This document shows, piece by piece, positions 44,136 to 56,100 of a stretch of 64,000 nucleotides of DNA; the stretch's first letter is position 1; each line of letters opens with the position of its first letter. Under the pieces are notes generated by a model, which was not told the DNA's origin, made no database searches, and saw only the letters and a program-made list of their open reading frames with translations. The stretch lies in assembly GCA_025602905.1 (NCBI GenBank), contig JAHLKI010000014.1, forward strand, positions 124,001-188,000, read 5' to 3'. The translations under genes were made by a program, and so were the position numbers. The stretch comes from Phlyctochytrium arcticum. Lineage: Eukaryota; Chytridiomycota; Chytridiomycetes; Chytridiales; Chytridiaceae.

Positions 44136-45648
44136 TCATTCCTGTGCGTCGCCATCGCGGAATCGCTTGTTTGCATCGAGCACATCGTTCTGAGCGCGCT
44201 TTTTGGGCGTATTCGATACATTTGGTACATCTCGAATACCATCACCCTGTTCGGAATTATGAGTATCTATAGTACACTGATATATGAGATAAAGAGCTTA
44301 CCGTGACAGAATATTGGACAGTCCGCTGTTGCAAGTTTGGCGACTTGACGAGCTCGGCGTGCCTGATGAGAGGGCAGTCAAAACAATAATTCATTTTGAT
44401 TGCTGAAACAGTTGGTACCTGATGTCATTCTGCCATAACAAAATAATGCGATTCGTACATGCATGGCCCCAACTGTCTCCTATAATGCGGATTAGATTGC
44501 AGGCAGATATCGGTGGACAGCTAACAAACCTAGCGCGGGTACAGGGTACCCAACCGTTTCCCCATCTCCCCCACTGCCCTTGTCCACTTTACTGATCCGT
44601 GTCGTCATCTGATTCATCATGACAACGACAAGGTCGTGCGTATCAGCATATTTACGCAAATGCTGGGCCATGCTATTAAGTAGCCTGGTCCGCATGCCCA
44701 TATCTGTAAACGATTGGCGGAAATGAAAGGCTACCGAATCCAGCACTAAGAGTTTGACCTTTGGATGAACCATTAGAAGGCTTCTGTCGCTAAAAGAGGG
44801 GGGGGCATACGCACGTTGGGACGGGATTGCAGAAAGTCGCCCAACTGGCAAATCAACGCAACTTGCTCCAGATGCCCGTGCACGCGAAAGAAGTGTATTC
44901 GAGACAGATATAGGTCAACGTTCTCATCTGATACCTCTTCGTCAAGGTCACTTAATGACGCACGGATCATGTCGGAAACGCGATGAGGGATAAAGCTACC
45001 CTCGGTGTCTGACAACATAATCTGTTTAGTTATGTGAAGGATAGTACGATTGGTGTCATTATACCAATGTAGATGGCCTCCGCTTCCCCTCCATTCTTTG
45101 CGGCAGTCGCTTGCACATTGACGCAAAGTTGCATCCTAGTTGGCTTCCGTTTCAAACCATGGTACATCCAGATAGTATTCAGATCTACCTACCCGATTTG
45201 TGTTTTTCCCAAGCCAGGTAGCCCGCATATCTCAGTTACCCGTCCAGCAGGTACTCCTTCTCCTCCCAAAAGCTCGTCAAGTGCTTGTGACGATGTGCTG
45301 ATAGCATGGCGGGTACGTTCGCGTGTCAACGCTTCGAGAGCAGAAGTGGAGGTAAACGGGACTGTGATGGAAGTCAGCCCGGCCTCTCTGCACTTGACAA
45401 AGCTTTCACATACCAGGCTTCAATTTTGCTATCAAGTTCCTTGCTTCTACATGAGTAATAGCCAATTCTACAGCAAAGTTAATAACAGAAAGAAGGCGGC
45501 GAAACACTGCAAACCCACCTTGCGCCAGCGCCTCGACCGTGACATCTTTCAAGTCTGCAGTAGCTCTGTATCCCGCGTTATGTAGCTTCGCTTTCAGTGT
45601 TGAGTCGATATCGAGGGTGGCCAGTGGACGTTGGGGAGCTGTTAGCAT
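44136..45648 (-). CDS. RAD51C: RAD51 paralog RAD51C
   Basis: RecA-type ATPase paralog acting in homologous recombination. An N-terminal helix-hairpin-helix-like domain (LDIDSTLKAKLHNAGYRATA) precedes the ATPase core: Walker A in ICGLPGLGKTQIGMQLCVNV, then AEAIYIDTEGSFIPHRVSDM, the Walker B strand KVKLLVLDSVAFHFRQSF and VVVMMNQMTTRI. The ending PALGDSWGHACTNRIILLWQ and a Lys/Arg-rich tail (NTPKKRAQNDVLDANKRFRD) match RAD51C, whose C-terminal nuclear signal is similar. About six introns. The start at 45648 (MLTAPQRPLATL) is preferred over the in-frame Met at 45684. It is head-to-head with DNA ligase I, 206 bp apart. Confidence 0.92.
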
Positions 45649-45854
45649 GGCGAGTTCAAAAGTGTGCAGGCGTTTGCATTTCAATTTTCAAGATGTCATG
45701 AACGAGGAAATTTCAAATTTAAGACTTGAGTGGCTGCCAAATGTCGTTAAGCTTGGAATGATAAATGAAATTACGTTTGGAATGTCCGATTTGACATCCG
45801 GAGACTTCTCGTCCGCGAGCATTTCGGAGTTTCGAGTCCACACAGACCCGAAAA
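45649..45854. promoter_or_regulatory. Shared divergent promoter RAD51C / LIG1
   Basis: 206 bp separate two DNA-metabolism genes reading away from each other. No ACGCGT (MCB) box is present within it. A plus-strand open frame crosses it but is a shadow. Confidence 0.5.
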
Positions 45855-48800
45855 ATGGCAGGAAAGCGGCAAGTTACGTTAAAGTGAGTAGATCCCTTCA
45901 AAGTGTCCTTAACTGAATCGCTGAGAATTTCAAAACTAGCTTTTGTTTTGGTGGCAATAAGAACGCCAAGTCCAAAGCGACCAGTGCTAGCGAAGAACAA
46001 CCTGAAGTAATTCATTTTGTGTACTCCCACTAAAGTATTGAACCATTAAAGATTAAATTTCTTAGGACAGTAATACTGAAGAGAAAATTGTACAGGATGA
46101 TACCAAGCAAACGGCCACATGTACGTTGAAGTTCGTCAACAATCATCTTTGTTTATTTTGACCGCGATGAGCAGGTTCTGAGGACACGCCTTCATCACCG
46201 CCCGAATCTGGAGAGAAGGAAAATGTTGCAATGGATGCCGATAACGGGTCTGAGCCCAATGGCGTCACTAAGGCTGTCTTGAAGCGATCTGGAGAAAAGA
46301 CATCTGATCGGGCAACTAAACGCGTTCGACGACCAGTAATAGAGTCTGATTCTGATACCGATGTGGACAATGCGCAGGAAGAAACGAATGGAAAGGTCGA
46401 GATGGATGAAGGAAAACAGGTCCGGTGATATCTAAAGGGGATTGATCTGTCAAACAAGAGTTGACGCGTATTGTGACTAGGAGATAGAGGGCGAAGCCAG
46501 CAAAGCAGAGCTGAAGTCCGAATCAGTTTCCGACAAAAAGATCACCTCTAAAACAGTCAAAAAAAAGCCTACTGCCAAAGCAACTAAAACCGAGAAAACA
46601 GCGCCGGTCGCTGCAGGAAAATCGAAATCGAAGAAAGACGGCAATACCAAACCCGCTGAACCCTCATCAACTGAAGACTCCCCAGAGGTGGAAGAGGCAG
46701 ATGATACAGAAAAGGACGAGCAGGAGCTAGATACAGCTGCTGCTGCCAAGGAAACTGCCAAACTGTAAGTGACCTTGTATGTTTACATTCATCGCAATTA
46801 CCTCATTGCGGGTTTAGTGTAGGGGGAAAGCTTGCAGTTTCAGATAGCAAAGATTGGAAACAAGGCGCGCCGTAAGTTTGGTCATCATCACGACTGGAGA
46901 GTTCATTCTCACGTTATTCTCAGCGTTTCCTATGCGGCACTTTGCAAAACATTTGAGGAGATAGAAGCGACAACTAAGCGGTAAGAAGTTTACGCCCCTT
47001 AACTGTATGATTGATCTTTGCTAACAACTACGCTGTTCTTATCATAGACTCCAGATCATCGCCTTCTTGACTGCCTTTTTCAAGAAAGTGATTCAATACT
47101 GCCCCAAAGATCTTTTGGCATGCGTGTACCTTTGTCTCAACCGAGTAAGTTGAAGCCATGTCGTCTTTTTTACAGGCGCTGGGATTGACGATCTGGACGG
47201 AATAGATTGGTCCAGAATATGAGGGCAAGGAACTGGGAATTGGAGAGAGCATCTTGATCAAGGCAGTCGCATCTGCTACTGGCCGCTCTGCCCAAGCCAT
47301 CAAAACAGATTTGGACACGCAGGGCGACCTCGGACTTGTGGCTCAGGTAACTCCATCTAGAATGCGTTATTTGTTCTCTGCTCAACGTCATGTCGTGAAC
47401 CGGCCAGTCGAGTAAAGGCAATCAGAAGACCATGTTTCCTCCGCCACCACTTACCGTGTCATTCGTGTTCAAAACCCTACACGAAATTGCCTCCATCTCC
47501 GGCCAGTCTGTAAGCTATAATTGCTTCTTGAAGTTATGAGACCATGTTCCAATCTCTTCTTTTAGTCGCAAAGTCTGAAAATTGGAAAGATCAATAAGCT
47601 CCTAGTTGCTTGCAAGGGGAATGAACCAAAATATTTGATTCGGTAAGAGTTCTTACTTTCAATTCAGTCGTCCTTGTTGCTCATAAGCGCGAGTAGGTCA
47701 CTGGAAGGAAAGCTGCGCATCGGACTGGCGGAACAAAGTATTCTGCAGGCACTGGGAAACGCATCAGTCCTTTCTGATCCTGGTGTGTACTGCATCTTTG
47801 GGGGTGTTTGCTTGCGCTCGCGGCTAAGTAAATCTTTTAGCTGCCATGAAGCTGTCAGAAGAGAAGCGAGCGGCCAAACTTGCTGATGCAGGGCCAGTTT
47901 TAAAACATGTCTACAAGTAAGTAGGCTTGAATCTGTTGGATGGGTAGATATCCGTGACGATTGACTGATGTAAATTACAAGTGAACTGCCCAATTACGAC
48001 GAAATTGTTCCGTCGCTGCTAAAATACGGCATCAGTGATCTTGCAAAGCATTGCAAACTTCGACCGGGTACTGTGATTTTTGGTATTTCTTGGCAGTGCG
48101 ATGTACTGATTGTATTCGTTAGGTGTGCCATTGAAACCCATGTTGGCTCATCCCACCAAATCTTTAACTGAAGTTTTGGACCGCTTCACAAATATGACTT
48201 TTACTTGCGAGTACAAATATGATGGCGAACGAGCTCAGGTAATGTTGACTGCCCTTTTTGATGCTACGCCTACACAGATGATACTAAACGCTGCTCTTTG
48301 CTGTTTGGATAGATTCATTTACTGGAAGACGGTCAAATGAGAGTCTACAGTCGCAACTCGGAAAACTTGTCGGCGAAATACCCTGACATCATTGAAGCCA
48401 TGCCAAAGGTAACCAAATAGTATTTCGTTGGACTTTCCCGCCATGGGAACCATGCGCTTACGTGACCTTTTTCAAGATCCTCAAACCGAGTGTAACGAGT
48501 TTTGTCCTCGATTGTGAAGCTGTTGCGTGGGACCGGAACAAGAAATGCATATTACCGTTTCAGGTTTTGAGCACGCGAAAGAGAAAGGTAGGCTCACAGT
48601 TTAATGATGCGATGATGGTCTACTAATGTAAGTCAATTGATTGTAGGACGTACAAACTGCGGATATCGAAGTGCAAGTGTGCGTGTTCGCATTTGATATT
48701 CTATACCTAAACGGCGCGGTAAGACCTTCGCGATTTCTTCTCTGTGTGGTGTATGCTCATTTTACGCTGCTCATAGGCATTGACTGGACAGACGCTCAAG

Positions 48801-49670
48801 GCTCGCAGGGAGTTGCTCTACGAGAACTTTAACGAGAAGGAGGGTATATTTCTGTTTGCGAAACATCAGGAGTCTAGCAATGTGGAAGAGATTCAGACAT
48901 TCCTGGATGAAAGTGTCGAAGGTGGGATTGGTCTCTATGGGACGTTTGACACGATTCTGACGTTTGCAATAGGAAATTGTGAGGGCTTGATGGTCAAGAC
49001 CCTTGAAAAGGAAGCTTCTTACGAACCAAGTAAGCGGTCACGGAATTGGCTAAAGGCAAGTTTTACTTGAATTTACTACTAAAGAGCATGAACTAATGTT
49101 TTCGAAATAGGTCAAGAAAGATTATTTGGCGGGTGTGGGTGACACGTTTGATTTGGTTGTGATTGGAGGGTATACGGGTAAGGGTAAACGAACAGGGTGG
49201 TATGGCGGTTTCCTGCTGGCGTGCTACGATGAAGACCGGGAAGAGTATCAGAGTATATGCAAAGTAAGCGTCCAGCAATTCTTATGTGCTGCCTCATGAA
49301 GCTTACCAGGGTTTACCCGCAGATTGGCACAGGGTTTTCGGAAGAACAGCTCGCTCAACATTCCACCTTTCTCAAATCCCACATTATTCCCGCCCCCAAA
49401 TCCTACTACAAGTGGACAGATTCGCCCAACCTCCGACCGGACGTATGGTTTGATCCCGTACAAGTTTGGGAAGTAAAAGCAGCCGATTTGTCCATTTCAC
49501 CGGTTCATAAAGCCGCCATGGGTTTAGTGGATCCGAACAAGGGAATCAGTCTGCGGTTCCCACGCTTCATGCGGATCCGTGATGACAAGAAGGCCGAGCA
49601 GGCTACGAATGCAACGCAGATTGCAGAGTTTTACCAAAGTCAAAAGATTAATGGAGTGGGTGGTGACTGA
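45855..49670 (+). CDS. LIG1: ATP-dependent DNA ligase I
   Basis: Seals Okazaki fragments and repair nicks (Cdc9 in yeast). The start MAGKRQVTL is spliced (intron 45884-45939) to give QVTLNFCF, a PIP-box-like motif with Cys in place of one aromatic. An acidic and Lys-rich linker (to about 46770) precedes the DNA-binding domain ([60 protein letters not shown]). The adenylation domain has the nucleophilic lysine in [13 protein letters not shown], then [30 protein letters not shown] and [20 protein letters not shown]. The OB fold contains [20 protein letters not shown] and closes with [20 protein letters not shown]. At least fourteen short introns interrupt it, one of which (48922-48972) is stop-free and in frame. 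Stop at 49668-49670. Confidence 0.96.
48922..48972 (+). other. 51-nt stop-free in-frame intron in LIG1
   Basis: It begins GTGGGATTGG and ends GCAATAG. It is 17 codons with no stop. Splicing restores [17 protein letters not shown], where NCEGLMVKT is an invariant ligase motif that directly follows the acidic helix in the family. Confidence 0.85.
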
Positions 49671-49999
49671 GTTTTTGGATGATGTTTACGTTTCTTTTCG
49701 AATTGCTCACGATAAGGTGGAAGGGCATGCTGTTTATCTAGAGGCAATATATATATACAAATTCATTTCCAAGACAAGAAGTGCAAAATATGTACAAAAT
49801 CTGCGAACAAGTCCGAAACAAAAAGTCCAAAAATACGTTTTCGTTGGGATAACTTGGTTAAGGAGGCAGAGGGGTGGGTATAGGACCTGATCAAACAGTC
49901 ATTTGTGGTGCTTTTTGAACGAGAAAAGTGGCTGGCGTTGATAATCGCCGGATACTGACGTTCCAAATTGAGTGGGGGGCGTAGGAGGGTATGGGTCTT

Positions 50000-51067
50000 T
50001 CAAGAATAGGAATAAGGCTTGTGCGCCAATATTGGTGAAGCTTCATGAGGCAATGTAGGATCTTCCACAACGACGACGACAGACCCCCTTCCCAGTTCCT
50101 CATCGCTGATGGCTTTGTGAAATTGCCGAGATTGGCCTCGCCCATACCAGAGCCACTGCCCAAAAAAGATTGCATCAAAGCCAATGGAGAGCAGGCCAAG
50201 GCCAACTTTTACGGGGTTATCGACCACGCCAGCGGTGCCGGCATCAATCAATACTTGCAGGAATGACAGGACACCTCCTGTCCAATCCAACATGATGACT
50301 CCCATGCTCCAACCTTCTGTGCTTCTCCGGCGGTAATTCAGCCAGACCTGCCATGAGAAAACAAATATATGAGTACTAGAGCTGCACGGGCCGTTCAGAA
50401 AGTTAAAACATACCTGAGGGAGATATTTTACTATCGAGACGCCAATTTTAATATATGAGAGATAGTAGATCCAATCTTTGAGCGAGATTCCGCCTCGTAC
50501 AGCAGAAACCCCAGTCATGACCGCGGCAGCAAAACTAGCCACCAAGAATGTTTTGGCAGGGAGTGATAGGCGCTGCGACGAGGGATAGATTTTTGACTGG
50601 GCGGCTGTAATGACTGTAAACCAAGCGGGTGAGTTTCATTGGGTATCAGTTTGTAATCCTCCGATACGTACTGGTGAGGAGAAGGGCGTGGCCAGCAAAC
50701 ACGACATCATTGAGTTTTATGCTTGACCCCATGTCCCATTCACGGGCCTTTGCGTACCCGACGACATTGAATGTGGCATAGCTAGTATAAACAAATCATC
50801 AGAATCTCCGGTATTTTCCCACGTCTGGCAAAAGTTCCCCTACCATAGAAATCCCCAAAGATTCAGATAAACAAAGTCTAGCGACAAGCCATCCACGCTC
50901 TTTCGTCGGTAGTTTAGTAACACCTGGCAAGTTTCAAACACGGTCAGCTTCCTAGCTTCTTGGGAACCAAACGCGACGCTGCCAAGGCGAACCTGAGGAT
51001 AAAAAGAGACGCTCCAAGCGAGAAAGTATGCCCATCCAATGATGGGAGAGAGCGCTTCCAACGACAT
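50000..51067 (-). CDS. CTNS: Cystinosin-like lysosomal/vacuolar PQ-loop transporter
   Basis: Exports cystine with protons from the lysosome or vacuole. MSLEALSPIIGWAYFLAWSV starts at 51067. The first PQ-loop repeat reads WSVSFYPQV and after a spliced segment VLLNYRRKSVDGLSLDFVYL, with helices LNLWGFLW, then AFAGHALLLTVI-like and FLVASFAAAVMTG. The second repeat has YLSYIKIGVSIVKYLPQV, WLNYRRRSTEGWSMGVIMLD and TGGVLSFLQVLID, the most conserved cystinosin blocks. A 66-nt stop-free intron (50348-50413) sits exactly between YLPQ and VWLNYRRRS. The C-terminal tail ends with HKPYSYS, which has a tyrosine-based (Yxx) flavour, a possible sorting signal by inference. About five introns in total. Confidence 0.92.
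50348..50413 (-). other. 66-nt stop-free in-frame intron in the cystinosin gene
   Basis: It begins GTATGT and ends TCATGGCAG. It is 22 codons with no stop. Splicing joins KYLPQ to VWLNYRRRSTEGWS, which restores the PQ-loop followed at once by its Y-R-R-R-S-T-E-G-W sequence. Confidence 0.85.
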
Positions 51068-51710
51068 ATTCTCACAAAGTCAACGCAAGATTTCAGCGAC
51101 GTGTTCAGGGTTTGGCAATGGTGGTAGGTTCTAAGTGGTGACTGGAAGTAACTTGGTATATGGTACTGCCCGTCACTTTTGTATATGGGAGTCAATGTTC
51201 TCGCTATTAATGGTCGTGGTCGTCGTCGTCGTCCTCGTCTGAACTGGCAGTAAAAATAACTTGGATTCCGTAGGAAGATGCCTCTGCATTTCCGTCTTGA
51301 AATTTTTGGAGCTTTTGATCCCAAATGACGCTCGATTTGAGGCTCCGCGTGCTGAGTCAGCCGATTGCGCAATCCCGACCTGGCACAGTAACGCGCAGCA
51401 GCCCGTGACCCCCCAGCGTGACCGTGGGAACGGGTTTGGGACCAGAGGCGGCGGCGGTTTCGCTGTTTCGCGGGCTAACCCAAAGGGATTTATATATCCT
51501 GAGATTTAGCGGTCAAGTTTACGAGAACATATAATGCAGGTGGGTAAAAAGTGTCTTGGTGAAAGGGATACATGGCCCAATCAGTATACATCCAGCGACC
51601 AAGTGCATTACCCAGTCCATCACCTTCGGCGGTAGGTAGAGGGGATTTCTCATTTCTTGTTGTGAGCCGAAGTCTAATCATCCACCCGGCGGCTATAGTC
51701 TCGTCTCAAC
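51068..51710. promoter_or_regulatory. Divergent promoter region with GTC microsatellite
   Basis: 643 bp between the cystinosin start and the acidic unknown gene. It contains a GTC-rich microsatellite at 51211-51239 and a TATATAT stretch near 51490. No gene is supported. Confidence 0.5.
51211..51239 (+). repeat. GTC/CGT trinucleotide microsatellite
   Basis: An imperfect run of about eight to nine GTC units within the divergent intergenic region. Confidence 0.8.
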
Positions 51711-52486
51711 ATGAACAGAGCTGGACCTGGCGGCGTGCGAGCTGCTCCTGGTCCCCGCGAGACGCCACAGCTGGCCAGATTTCCCGGAGGAATGGGGAAT
51801 CCCTTTTCTGAACAAACGAATACGGGCGAGACCACCATGAATGTGCCGGCCAATTCAAATTTGCCGGGAGGCCAGAAGATTGATCACGATGACCTTTCCA
51901 ACAGCGAGTGGCAAGAAATTGGAGGAGAGGCTGATCAGGACGGAATGGTTGAGGAATCGAATGAGGGCGGCTTGCATGGTGATACTGGGAGGGAAAGGCC
52001 GGAATCAGCCCTTGAAGAACCAGAGAATGAGGACCGCAGGAGTAATACCGCATACGAAGAAGAGCGGGAGCCACAGCTGGATTATAGTTCATGGACTGAC
52101 GAACGCATCGAGCAGCAGTTGCAAGGTATATTGCCAATGACATGACAATTCCTCGCATCACCTAAAACAATAACACACATGGGCATCCTGCAGACATTGA
52201 AACTCGCTTCACGTCCACCTTGGATTCCATCCGTCATACGCTTCGGTAAGCTGTTCCTGAAGGAATTGATTTACCATTTCCCCAGTTGATGTTTGTTCAA
52301 CCGCGCAGTCAATCAGACACTTTCCATGAGGATATCCTCAAGCATGTCTCGGATCATAAAGTAACGCTGGGCATTCAAGGGCGAGCTTTGGAGAAGCGCC
52401 GTGATGGGGTCGAGCGGCATGTCTGGGGATTTGAGCAGGCTGCAGGCCTCAAGTTGAGGCGTGCCTCTACCCCGACAGCACACTGA
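51711..52486 (+). CDS. Acidic hypothetical protein; possible tail-anchored form
   Basis: Not recognised. Three exons (51711-52125, 52194-52245, 52309-52486) give 214 residues with an exact frame. The first 135 residues are acidic, Gly/Pro/Glu-rich and probably disordered. A helical C-terminal half begins WTDERIEQQLQDIETRFTST and continues TFHEDILKHVSDHKVTLGIQ, GRALEKRRDGVERHVWGFEQ. The stop TGA (52484-52486) is followed in the same frame by 36 codons including a strongly hydrophobic run (IILPIILPIIVFVIIFALSV) and TAA at 52595-52597. Either an unrecognised short intron or stop readthrough could append this as a tail anchor, or it is chance. A candidate 87-nt intron GTGATG...ACTGAG (52398-52484 region) would remove the stop in frame. 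Confidence 0.6.
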
Positions 52487-53133
52487 GACGTTCACTACAT
52501 TATTTTGCCTATTATTCTGCCTATCATTGTCTTTGTGATTATATTTGCCCTTTCGGTTCTCGCATCAATCATTTCGAAGTTGGAAATTGAAACTTAATGG
52601 TTAGGGCTACGGCGGCCATTATTCACGACTATTGAGGCTTTTACCCGGCGTTGCAGACCGTCAAATTGTTAGAGATCTCACTTCCATTGCAGCAAATGAT
52701 ACTGGTTTGGTGCAAGGACTAGTACTGAATATCGTCGCTGCAGGCAGCACCTTGGGGGCTGTTCTATCCTATAGTTCAAGATTCCGCCGGAAAACAGATT
52801 TGGTAACTCCCCCTGTCGGAAAAACCGGAGAACTTTAGACTAACTTTTTGTGCTGGCCTGGTGCAGTTTCCTATTTCTGCTTCTTCCAAATCATTTTCTC
52901 AACAAGAACCGCCGTCTATCCGTCAAGGCAGTTGGACCAACTTCCTGCACGGTAATTGTGCCGCATGGGCAATTGCCCCAGTGACGTCCGTTTCAGAATA
53001 GGAAAAACTAACGAGAAGTTGGACCTGTAGACCTTCTAAACCTCTCGAAGAACATTGAAAAGTACCGTGCGGGCTCAGGAAGAACCATCAGAAGAGCAAC
53101 TTGCAACTCCTTCAATCCGGGCTGTGGTGAATC
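52487..53133. other. Ambiguous stretch with hydrophobic frame and a small open frame
   Basis: It contains the hydrophobic extension of the preceding gene (52487-52597) and a 78-codon open stretch 52605-52838 ending GKTGEL, with a moderately hydrophobic segment (LVQGLVLNIVAAGSTLGAVL). The second opens just after a TTAG that could be a splice acceptor, so it might be a last exon of the gene at 51711 or a tiny separate gene. I cannot decide. The rest is the promoter of the Zn2Cys6 gene. Confidence 0.35.
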
Positions 53134-56100
53134 ATGGACGAGGTGGATGAAGGGTCAGCATCCCCACAATTGTCGCAGGATAATGGCGCCGCGGCGGACC
53201 CTCAATCGTACCCACACCTCTACTCGAACGTCCCACTCCGTCGAACCCGTAGTACCAGGGCCTGCGATACCTGTCGACGCAAACGTACGAAATGCTCAGG
53301 AGGTCGACCATGTGAGGGCTGTATCGCTTTTGGATTACCCTGTGCCTATACTGCTCCGCAGAGGAAGCGCGGCCCACCTAAACGTGCGGAAGCATCAAAA
53401 TCGCAACAATCGACTCTGGGAGAACGTTTGCGCACCGTTGAATCACTACTGAGCGGCTTGATTCATGGCGGTGGCCCATTATCCAAACAGGCGCACGCCA
53501 TCTCCATATCATCAGCATCAGCAGCGTCAATTGCAGCAGCGGCAGCAGCAGTGGCCGCGGCTTCGTCGCCAGACGGAACGGCAAAAGTTGCAACCCCATC
53601 AGTTTTGGCAGGAACGAAACGACGGAATGGGGGTGAGCGAAAGCCGCGAGCCAGGTCCGGGTCTGATCTGGCCCGATCAACTTCAGAAATGTCGGAGGAA
53701 GAGGATTACTACTATGGGCCAGAGGGCCAGGAAGAGCAGGAGGATGAAGAGGATGAGCAGCAGGACGAGGACGACGATGAGAATGAGTTGGGTGATTTTG
53801 ACAATGATGGGAACGACGGAAATGACGACGGGGAAAATAGTGATAACGCCGATGGAGGGGGAGGTTTTCGCGGCATCGCCCTGGCTATACACCGACCCCG
53901 TGGCCGCGAAGTAGCAACCGCCATTGCTACATCACTCGATGAAGTCACCAGTCCTGTAGAGGGACCCCCAGAGCCCGGCCCGACATTCTGTCAGGTACCT
54001 TGGCGCGCTGGCGTTACCGTCTCGGATCCGGATAGTAAGATTGTCCTGCAAAATCCAAATGATGAACAACTCATTGCCCATCGTTTCAACAACTCGGCCG
54101 GAAATATCACGATTTTGGAGGATGTGGTTACTGACACGGTGCTCTTTTACGGCTCGACATGTACATCAAATACCAATGCTCTTCGTGAATCTCCCAGGTT
54201 CAACGACGGCATCATGTCCATTGCCTTGCGATCTGATGTGGTTCCCGCGAATACAGTCGTGTCCCTCGACTCTCCCCCGTGCTCGCCTGATCTGGTCTAT
54301 CACCTGGTATCTATATACTTTACACATGTCCACCCATACCTACCCATGGTCGACCGAGTCGCCTTCACGCGCCAGCTAAAGGAGAAGCAAACCGAGCACT
54401 TCTCACTGCTGCTGAACAGTATGTGTGCATTAGTAACGCAACAGACACGCTCCTTGTCTGCCTGGGGTATCTCAAGTTCATCAGAACTACACCGAGCATT
54501 CTTTGAGCGAGCCAGAGCTCTTTTGGGAAAACAATTTGATTGGCCACACGTACACAACGTTCAGGCACTGTTGTTATTGACTCTTGTTGGTGCTGGAACG
54601 AATACCAATGCTGCCAGTTATCAGTACATCGGTAAGTTATAAAATCTCTGCGCATTACAAGTGTTGATTGTACTTATTCTCGATGTTTAATAGGAATTGC
54701 TCACCGACATGCAATCGAGTTGGGGATGCACCGTAACCTTGAAAAGCTAAACCATCCTGGCCTTGATAAGTCAATGAAGGAGCAGATGCGCGCAACGTGG
54801 TTTTGCTTGTATATTCTCGACCGCTACACCGGAGTCCATCAAGGTCGTCCATTTGCCATTAATGACGATGACTGGGACACGCCACTTCCGCGCCAGCAAG
54901 ATTCTCCCGATTTGGCACGTATGGTGCGCCATGTCACTCTCTGCTCTATCCTGGGGAAAATAGCAAACTACGTTAATCGCCCCACAATAGGGCGCAAGAG
55001 CCGGTCAAGTCGAGAGCTCATTGTGCGAGAAATTGATGGAGAATTGGAGCAATGGCAGTCCACGCTACCGGTCGAACTTCAGGCTGATCCGCCTCGTGCC
55101 AGTGGCTCCTGGTCCTTCCACCATCATATGCGTGTTATGTATCATACGGCGGTCATTCTCCTCCATCGAATTGCGACGGGGCGGTTTGATGATTCGTGTG
55201 TTGCCTCTGCAATTGCTATTCGCCAAACTCTTGAGGCATTACCTACGTACACGCCATCCTCGTCGTCGGCAGATCCATACACATATGTGTTTGTCATGCC
55301 CATTGTTGTGTATGCAGGACTGACAGCTTCTACTTTGTTCCTCGACCTGATTTTGGACCGCCGTACGCCAAAGCAAGCGCCGAACCGGAAAAGACCAAAA
55401 ACGGAACCGGACGCGGAATCCCCAACCCCAACGGAAAGTTCACAGTATGAGGAGATTGATCCGAGGGGCATCAACGCAATCGAAGAGCTGAAACAATCTT
55501 TACCTGTCTTTGATAAACTGAAGGACACTAGTATGTTTGCTGTATACTATGGCACTTTGATTGCAGAGTGTGTGCGAAGCAACGGATTAGGGGCGAGAAA
55601 AGGTGGCAATGCACCTGGGTCAAATCCCGCTAGCGCAGCAACAAACCCTCAGAATACAGATCAAGGCGCAAAACCGAGAGCATCAACAGCGAGCAGCGGT
55701 CAGCAAAAGTCATCAGCAGCATCCGCTTCTGCTTCCGCATCAAATATCAATGGATTCAATTCTGCAGCTCAGTCGAGCAGTGCTTCGGACATTTTTGGAA
55801 ACAGCCATCAACCATTTGCAACCAATCAACAGGATCTATCGTTACCAACAGGCTCCGCCAATCCGTACGCTCCTCCTTCGGATAACACTTACTTTGTTCC
55901 TCCGCCCAACATCAACGCATTGCCACATTTTGCCACATCGGCTCAAGGATATCCGACAGTAGATCCGTCAGGAATGCAGCATCCCTTCTTTGTGGCAATG
56001 ATGCAGCAACAGCAGCAGCAATTTCAGCAACATCAGCAGCAGCAGCAAGGATACAACAATAATCGTGCAACTCCAGTCTCTGCATCATTCGCCCGCGTAC

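Noticed and set aside
45539..45916. 125-codon plus-strand frame across the RAD51C/LIG1 gap
   Set aside because: Antisense to the RAD51C first exon and out of frame with the spliced LIG1 start; no motif.
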